Positions 57,550-64,000 of a stretch of DNA of 64,000 nucleotides are shown piece by piece; the first letter of the stretch is position 1; each line of letters begins with the position of its first letter. This DNA comes from Ottelia alismoides (lineage: Eukaryota > Streptophyta > Magnoliopsida > Alismatales > Hydrocharitaceae): the NCBI GenBank assembly GCA_037367405.1, contig JAZKJV010003275.1, positions 1 to 64,000 of the forward strand, written 5' to 3'. Made by a program: the position numbers and the translations under genes. The notes beneath the pieces were generated by a model, which was not told the DNA's origin, made no database searches, and was given only the letters and a program-made list of their open reading frames with translations.

Positions 57550-60500
57550 ATGGAGAACATGCAATATGCGGAGGAGCTTGTAAGAGAGTTCCTAGTGTTC
57601 AGAGGTTTTACTTCCACTTTGCAAACATTTGAGAAGGAGATGTCTTCTGATATTGGTAAAGTCTTCCAAATAGATAAGATCTTGGACTTGATATTCGTGG
57701 TCTATGTACCGAAGTTTCAAGCAGACAAGCTAGTTGGATTATTGTATTTCTTCAAGCAATGTATGTCTTTGTCTTCCGAGGAAGTGCTCCTCCACACATT
57801 GTCAAAATTAGAGGTATCGGTCTTACGTTACTACATTGTTAATGCTTTGAAATGTGGAAGGCAAGAAAAAGTGGTTGAGTTTTTCGAGGTATATGGGAAC
57901 GAGTTGTTACAAAGGCATAAGGATTGGACGCCGTGGTTTGGTTGGTCTCTTTGCTTCTTTTTTGTCTCTGAGGTTGTTTCTTTTTTCGACCAACGTAACA
58001 CTGACATGGAATTTTACATTTTTAATTCAGCTATTCCATATATAAAGAATCCAAATCTTCATCCAGAATTTCGAGTTTATTTCTCGAAGGAGTGGTATGA
58101 TGCATTACATCTTTCATTTCAAAATTTCCTGAGCGAAGTATTTAATGGTACTCATATCCTTTTAAATGAAGTTGTTTTGTTTATTTTTTTTAAAGATTTG
58201 TGCTGTATATTTACTCAAATTCATGTATATTATAGAAAAAAATATATTTCTCTTAAGCTCTTTGTTTAATTGCTGATTTCTTAAAGATGTTACTCCCCTA
58301 TTTTCCTTGATCATTATCCACGTATTCCTTCTTTGCTGAAGATAAGCACAGAGAAAAACACGGTTAAACATCTCAAAAATGATATCAAACAATTGAATCT
58401 GAAGTTATCTGAACTTCAAGCTTTGTTAGAGGTCAAGGAAGCTGAATTAACCCAGCTTAGGAGGTAATTTTTCTGCTTCAGAGCTTACATGCCAGTTTGG
58501 TTGTGTTTGCTTGCATTAACTCTACATAATCAACTACAACTGATTATGTTGAAGGCACTTCCTTCTAAATTGATGTTAAACTATTTCCATCGAGATTACT
58601 GATGGCACGTCATTTACTTTTACTGGTGTTTTTTACATTTAGAACGGAATCATCTGCTCTTCTACATTTGGCTCAGCATGGCGATAATTCTCAAATTCCT
58701 CCCTTGGATGCTCATCGCAATGATGGAACTAATGCAATTTCATCAGATAGTGATGAAGCTGGTGATGTCATGCTATCTAATGAAGAGGAGAGGAATCTTG
58801 TCGTGGGGACTAGAGATGTTTCAGTTTCAGACAATTCTTCTAAATCGTTGCGATCAGGATCATGGAATCCTCACAAAGAATATGGTAGTAATCATTTTTC
58901 ACGTTTGAATAAGGGTATACTGATCTTAAAGGAGAGTTAGGTACACCTGATAAAATAACAATGATTGCTTCTTTTTATCATGTGCACCTGGGCCACCTTT
59001 TTAAGGACACAAAATCCCCTCAAATTAGTCCTAATAGGATGCTATACGGTATAAAATAAATAAAAACAAAGCTGTGCAACTAAGCCCCTCTTATTTGAAA
59101 TTGATAAAGGTATTCTGTTGTCATGGAAGAGGTTGTTTCATTCATCAAAAGGAGCCAAATCTGTTGCAACATATTCTGGTCCTCTTTATTAGAACTAGTC
59201 TGCACAAGGAACTTCTTTGTTTTTCCATTCGTTATAGCTTGCATTTGTCATCATGTCATTCACAGGCTGCATGTAAAACAGATTGCTTCTTGTTTTTTTG
59301 ATCTTCCATTTTATTCTAAACGTAAACTTCCAGAATTTTCCTAAAATTCACACAGTTCCATCGAAACTTTTATTATAACTTCTTCCCATTGTCATCTGGG
59401 CAGTTTGTGGTCCTCAAACATATAGTTTCTCTATATGTTTAATATAATATTCTCTGTCTTCTAATAGAGGATGCATCAGTAATCCATGAAGAAGAATTCC
59501 CAGAAGTGAAGGTTGATTTTCAGGTAAGTTTTATTTTTTTCTCAACTCACCACCGCTAAATTTGCAGTGTCAAAGCATCATTTACATTGTGTTCTGAGGA
59601 TTTTGCTTGGCAGGTTTAAGTGACAGTTAATTTCTTGATTATAGGAATCATTCCTTGGCCATACCAGCCCGATTAGTAGGTGTCGGTTTTCTGCTTCCGG
59701 AAACAACATAGCAAGTGCTTCTGTTGATGGCACTGTTAGGTTATTCTTTGCTAATGCAGTTTTTAAAATTTGCGTTCTTTTCTCTGCTATTATGTTTGGA
59801 ATTAGTCACATGGGGATTCCATTATTGTTTTCTATTTTGTGAAGAATCTGGACTTATGATTCATCAGCCTCGACTTCAAAGAATGCAACCATATATTGTG
59901 GTGCAGAAATTATGTCGCTTGACTGGGAATGCAGATATGATCGTCTTGTATGTAGCAAAATCTTTTTTATTATTAATTCAGAATTTCAGATATTTGTGGT
60001 TTAAAATCTTTTGACTTAACAAGCTTAAATAATTTTCATTTATTTCCCTGTTATTTGATACAAGCTACTAATAGGCACAGCTGATGGGGGTATTAAAGCT
60101 TGGAATGTTGATGCTAAGAGAGTTGTCTGTGATTTGCAGACAACAGCTGAATTTCCAAGGTCTTGTCGTGTTTCTTCCTTTTCTCTCCAGCTTGATTGTA
60201 TCAGTTGACTTGCATTACATTATTGCCCATGCAGTGTTCTAGACTTAAAGTGCAGTCCTGTGGATCCAATATTTGTCTCGGCTGCTGCATCGAGAAGGTA
60301 TTATTTTTTCTCTAATTGAGCATTTGTTATCGTGTTTGTCTTAGAGTTTTGTTTGAAGGAGGGACATCATGTTTTTAGTTGCCTTTTTTATTTTCATGTC
60401 ATAATATATTTGAGAGGTCAGATTGACCAGGATGTACTGTTTGATGCCTTGTGTAGTCTGTAATATGGGAACTGGCTGTAGGTCTGGATTGACCCACAAT

Positions 60501-61427
60501 GAAAAACTTGGCTTTGCATCTTTAACAGTCTGGAATATGAAAATGTGGAAGGCCACGGTATGATTTTGACCGTGCTCACTGAATTATATTAAATTTAATC
60601 AATTGGTCTATTGATATATACTAATTTTTGTGAAGACAATTCTTCCCCTGGGAAAAGATCCACCAGCAATAACTTCTCTCTGTTTTAACCACAATGGAAA
60701 GATATTAGCTGCTGCTGCTACTGATGGCATGATTCACATGTTCGGTATCCTGCATTGCAGACAAAACTGCTACTGAAATGTGATAGTTGGGATTTGTTTG
60801 TGGGTGTAAATCAAGTGGTCAAGGATAAACAAAATCGGTTTCTTATGATACCCAAGTGAGGCCAATGATCCTAATGCATGCTTTCATATAATCTCATAAT
60901 CATAGGCATTTAACTATTTGAGAAGATCTTCCGACATTAATCTATTGTGATATATTTTTTGCTATAACATTTCTCTCTCACATTTTAGATGAATATGCAG
61001 ACAATATCTGTTTTGAGTTTTTTGAGTGGTATATTTGTTTTGAGTTGCTATCATCATGGAATGGATTCGATGATTAACAACTGCAGCAGGCATCCTTTGG
61101 CTTAAAAAACAATATGAAGTCGCAAATGATTGCTTATTGATCAGCCAAACGGACTGGGTAGTCTCTCTTTTTGGATCACATTTCAGGCTTGGCTTATGGG
61201 AGCATGATGCTCCAGATTTATTATCTTCTCAAAAAACTATCTCATAAAAGTTGAATATTCTCCATATCTTCATTTTTTGATATATTTGAAGAGCAAATCC
61301 CTTAATTTTGGAAGATATGTCTGCTGGTTTGCAAATTACCGGATGGCCCGCTCATGATTCCGCAGCAAGTTCCGTCCTATTTGGTCCTGATGAGACGAGC
61401 ATTTTCAGCTTAGGCTCTGATGGAAAG
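57550..61427 (+). CDS. WDR91: WDR91 homolog (LisH, coiled coil, WD40), N-terminal 536 codons; 3' exons outside window
   Basis: Coding exons: 57550-57940, 58031-58153, 58322-58463, 58643-58884, 59468-59523, 59645-59739, 59845-59947, 60065-60159, 60235-60297, 60482-60557, 60636-60744 and 61315-61427. Phases agree at every junction and no stop occurs. Residues 1-40 form a LisH-like module (YAEELVREFLVFRGF). Residues 131-171 include YFSKEWYDALHLS, and 172-218 a Lys/Glu/Leu coiled coil (KQLNLKLSELQALL). WD40 repeats start at about residue 320 (FLGHTSPISRCRFSASG, then LIGTADGGIKAWNVD, FASLTVWNMK and ILAAAATDGMIHMFDM). The remaining repeats are not found before 62474 and must lie beyond the copia insertion or be lost. 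In animals WDR91 acts with WDR81 in endosome maturation by restraining PI3-kinase activity; the plant role is inferred. Introns 2 and 11 look U12-type. Intactness downstream is unknown. Confidence 0.88.
58154..58321 (+). other. U12-type AT-AC intron in the WDR91 homolog
   Basis: The intron begins ATATCCTTTT, a perfect minor-spliceosome AT-AC donor, and ends CCAC. The branch motif TTCCTTGAT (58303-58311) matches the TTCCTTRAY consensus fully, and its adenine lies 11 nt before the last intron base, the spacing U12 introns need. Splicing here gives FNGTRIPSLLK across the junction, the family sequence as I recall it. No GT-AG alternative restores that sequence. Confidence 0.88.
60745..61314 (+). 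other. Probable U12-type GT-AG intron in the WDR91 homolog
   Basis: The donor GTATCCTGC matches the U12 GT-AG consensus GTATCCTTT at seven of nine bases. TCCCTTAAT (61298-61306) matches the branch consensus at eight of nine, with its adenine 9 nt before the AG end. The joined product reads HMFDMSAGLQITGWPAHDS, as expected for the family. Confidence 0.65.
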
Positions 61428-62473
61428 GTGAATTGTTAAAACACCAGAACTCAAATTTACTAATCATTTTTGCTTCGGAATCCTAGTATACTTTTACATG
61501 TAGGACACTCCCTACCAAGAGTAAACGACACCCTAGTCACAGTAAACAACCACGTTGATGCAGTACACATGTATGTATTAAGAAAGATATATTAAATAGG
61601 GAAAATGAAATGTGTTCCTTTTTTCATCTTGATACACGAGTTTCGTTTCCGTGTCTCATTGGAAAAGAATCTCACGTTAGCAACATATGGTGCTGATAAT
61701 TTTTTTTGCTATGCACCTACTGAGATCCTTCTTTGAGAGATCCTTCTTTTTTGAGGTTTTCTACGACTGTTGTTCTTGTTTATTATCTGGACATTTTTTT
61801 AACTCATATGTAAACGGTACAAGCATACAACTTTTTAGTATGTTTTTACTATCTTTATTATTATTATCTGTTCCCTCTTGGAGGAAAATAGGATGTATTA
61901 TTCTATTGTGAATAATCATTGAGTATCATTTGGCATCTTAAAAAAATCCGGGAAAAAGAGGCCCAATGGTCCAGGAGACCAAAGGAGACACTTGCACAGA
62001 ATAAAAAAAAACTATAAAAAAGTCAGACTATAAAAACACTCAACACCCCTCATGCTAAGTGCATATATCAATTTTAACCCATGAGAATGGCCTGGTGAAG
62101 ACAAAATCACCAGAAGAAACATGAGAGGTTGCCTAAAAAAACATCAGAGTTGGCTATAGTCTTTCTATATTGTATCCCTTTAGTATAGTGGGAATCAAAC
62201 GTTACGTGCTTGGTTCACTCATGAAAGACAACATTGTTGGCACTTGGCAATATATAATACAACATGAGGATGGCAGCCTTGGGGTCCCCCGTCTGGAAAC
62301 CATTAACAAAGCTCTCCTATTGAAGTGGATTGCTAGGATCTGAGGCAGAGTTGAAGACTTATGTTGCAAACTTATTTGTAAAATCTATGGTGTCCATGCA
62401 CGTGATCATTTGACGCAACACCCCTCCCCCTCAACTTTCTGGAAGGGTAATAATGCCACAGTTTCCTAATTTG
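61428..62473 (+). other. Intron 12 of the WDR91 homolog, with L1 LINE fragment
   Basis: Starts after GGAAAG/GTGAAT. No further WD40 exon is recognised here. 62265-62460 encodes, on the plus strand, GSLGVPRLETINKALLLKWI then a stop and more L1-like sequence, which is the region following the reverse transcriptase in plant L1 ORF2. It is a short isolated fragment. Confidence 0.65.
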
Positions 62474-64000
62474 TGTTGGGAAAACTGAAAGCGTTGTTTA
62501 TTCCTGAGAACCCTAGGCTCTCTTATGTAGAGGAGAGACTTATGGATAAATTACATAAGACATACATACGAAAAGATAAATAGAGAAACAATACATAAGA
62601 TATAAAAAAGTTCTCTACATTCCCCCTCAAGATGGAGCATAGATGTCGACCATGCTCAACTTGGATGAAAACTTCTGGAAAGATCCTCTGAGTAGGGCCT
62701 TGGTGAAGATATATGCAGTCTGATCTCCTGAGCTGACATGAGAGGTAGATGAAAACCTTTCTGGATCATATCCTGTGTATAGTGACAGTCCACTTCAATA
62801 TGTTTTGTTCTCTCATGGTACACATGGTTGTTGATAATGAATAGTACAACCTGATTATCACACTGTAACTGCATAAGAAGAGGAACATCTATATGCAAAT
62901 CTGCAAGAACTGCTCGAACCCACATCATTTTTGTGCTTGCTTGTGCCATAACCCTATATTTAGATTCAACACTTGACCTGGAATTACGGTTTGCTTCTTA
63001 CTCTTCCAAGATACAAGAGAGCTGTTGAGGAATATAACAAACCCTGTAGTGGACTTTCTGTTCTTGGGACACCCTGCATAGTCTGCATCTGTGCATGTTG
63101 AAATGGTAAGATCTACCCCTTTTGTGAATAACAATCCTGCACCTGGAGATGACTTTATGTATCTCAGTATCATATGAACAACATCCATATGTACCTGTCG
63201 GGGTTGCTTTATGAACTGACTTACCCGACTAACTGCAAAGGAGATATCATGCCTAGTGATAGTGACATGGAGAAGCTTTCCCACCAATTCTCTAAACCTT
63301 CTCTTGTCTACTTCATCTGTATCCTCATCATATAATCTCATACTAGGATCCATAAGAGTAGTGGCAGGTCTACACCCAATCATTCTTGTCTCAACAAGCA
63401 TATCTGTGACATATTTTCTCTGGGTTATGACGAGACCCTGTTGATTCCTGGCAAACTCTAATCCCAAGAAATACCTTAGAGTTCCAAGATCCTTGGTGAC
63501 AAATTGGCATCCCAGAATCTCCTTTGCTCTTTTTATTCGATCCACATCTTCTCCTGTAACGAGTATGCCATCAACATAAACCCTAATAATGACAGTACAT
63601 GTTAACCCCTGCACATCATCTCATGTAACGAGTATGCCATCAACATATGTGTTCTATGAACAAACAATGAATGATCTGCATTAGACCTCCTAAATCCCTG
63701 CTTCTCAAATAAATCTGAGAGCTTCTGAAACCATGGCGGGCTCTACTTTAGGCCACAAATTGCCTTGTGAAGTCTACAAACATGTTGACACTCCCCCTCA
63801 ACAGCAAACCCCGGAGGTTGTTGCATGTAGACTTCTTCCTGAAGATCACCATACAATATGGTATTCTTAACATCAAGCTAAAATAAAGACCAATCACATA
63901 CCACTACAACTGAAAGAAGAATATGTAGAGTAGAATGGCGAGCAACATGAGAAAAAGTGTCCATATAATCCACGCCATACATCTAAGTAAAGCTTTGTGT
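62474..64000 (-). mobile_element. Ty1/copia element, minus strand, 3' end (continues beyond window)
   Basis: The 3' LTR is 62474-62619 (TGTAGAGAAC..CCCAACA on the minus strand, 146 bp), preceded by the purine tract TTGAGGGGGAA. RNase H and reverse transcriptase follow in two main frames, 62656-62949 and 62925-63614, then broken RT sequence to the window edge. It is the same family as the element at 3560-7358 (shared LGTLRYFLGLEFARN and CDNQ..HERTKHIEVDCHYT). It probably sits in intron 12 of the WDR91 homolog in antisense orientation. The 5' LTR and any target duplication lie outside the window. Confidence 0.92.
62656..63614 (-). pseudogene. copia RT/RNase H relic with altered catalytic site
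   Basis: The upstream frame (62925-63614) has YVDGI where an active enzyme has YVDDI, so the second catalytic aspartate is lost. A frameshift near 62960 in the RNase H region moves the SSAESEY equivalent out of frame; the second frame resumes with CDNQ and HERTKHIEVDCHYT. A direct repeat of about 30 bp (63549-63578 and 63619-63648, containing GTAACGAGTATGCCATCAAC) duplicates the YVDG site and breaks the frame further. Confidence 0.88.

Noticed and set aside
58154..58269. Read-through of WDR91 exon 2 to a stop near 58267
   Set aside because: The read-through residues are unlike the family, while AT-AC splicing restores FNGTRIP and the downstream coiled coil.
61083..61240. Frame beginning ASFGLKNN as an additional WDR91 exon
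   Set aside because: It has in-frame stops, no family similarity, and the exons on either side join in phase without it.
1..64000. A new defence, immunity or biosynthetic gene cluster
   Set aside because: Only two host genes are supported, both of known families; the rest is transposon-derived or unassigned.

Overview
The window is nuclear DNA of a flowering plant. The evidence is spliced genes with plant-type exon/intron structure (an S-type anion channel of the SLAC/SLAH family and a LisH/WD40 protein of the WDR91 family) set in a dense landscape of plant-type transposons: Ty1/copia and Ty3/gypsy LTR elements, L1 and RTE LINEs, CACTA, hAT and Mutator-like non-autonomous elements. Nothing bacterial, viral, plastid or mitochondrial was seen. 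I cannot name the species.

Layout. 1-2912: an LTR-like repeat cut by the window start, with a second, inverted copy at 29591-31640. 3560-7358: a decayed copia element whose 3' half (reverse transcriptase/RNase H) is still open. 7365-9300: an L1 LINE remnant. 9893-11347: a CACTA-like non-autonomous element. 12506-13702: a TRIM-like miniature LTR element abutting a gypsy LTR that has a tRNA-Asp primer site. 14939-17885: five small inverted-repeat elements in a row. 18315-19072: CACTA ends. 20301-21578: a TIR element holding two smaller MITEs. 21892-22874: an hAT with exact 8-bp target duplication, itself interrupted by a MITE. 25580-34734: LTR-derived AT-rich sequence. 35803-38115: a CACTA element with arrays of GGGACGGTT palindromes.

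Genes. 40763-44468 (+) is a complete four-exon SLAH2/SLAH3-type anion channel of about 600 residues, with a TATA box and a likely spliced 5' leader. 57550-61427 (+) is the first twelve coding exons (536 codons, all phases consistent) of a WDR91 homolog; its C-terminal exons are not in the window. This gene carries one intron with perfect minor-spliceosome (U12, AT-AC) signals and a second with U12-like GT-AG signals. A CT-rich block at 47690-48120 may be its distal first exon; the intervening 9 kb holds an L1 remnant, two RTE elements in opposite orientation, an hAT and a MITE. The intron after exon 12 is invaded by an L1 fragment and a minus-strand copia element running off the window end.

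The most interesting patterns are the two minor-class introns in the WDR91 homolog, and a family of roughly 380-bp near-perfect hairpin MITEs (seven copies) that share one core (GACTCCTACGGCCTCC) but carry three unrelated terminal sequences; most have 9-bp target duplications typical of Mutator-like elements. No previously undescribed protein-based system is evident. No tRNA, rRNA or CRISPR feature was recognised by eye.
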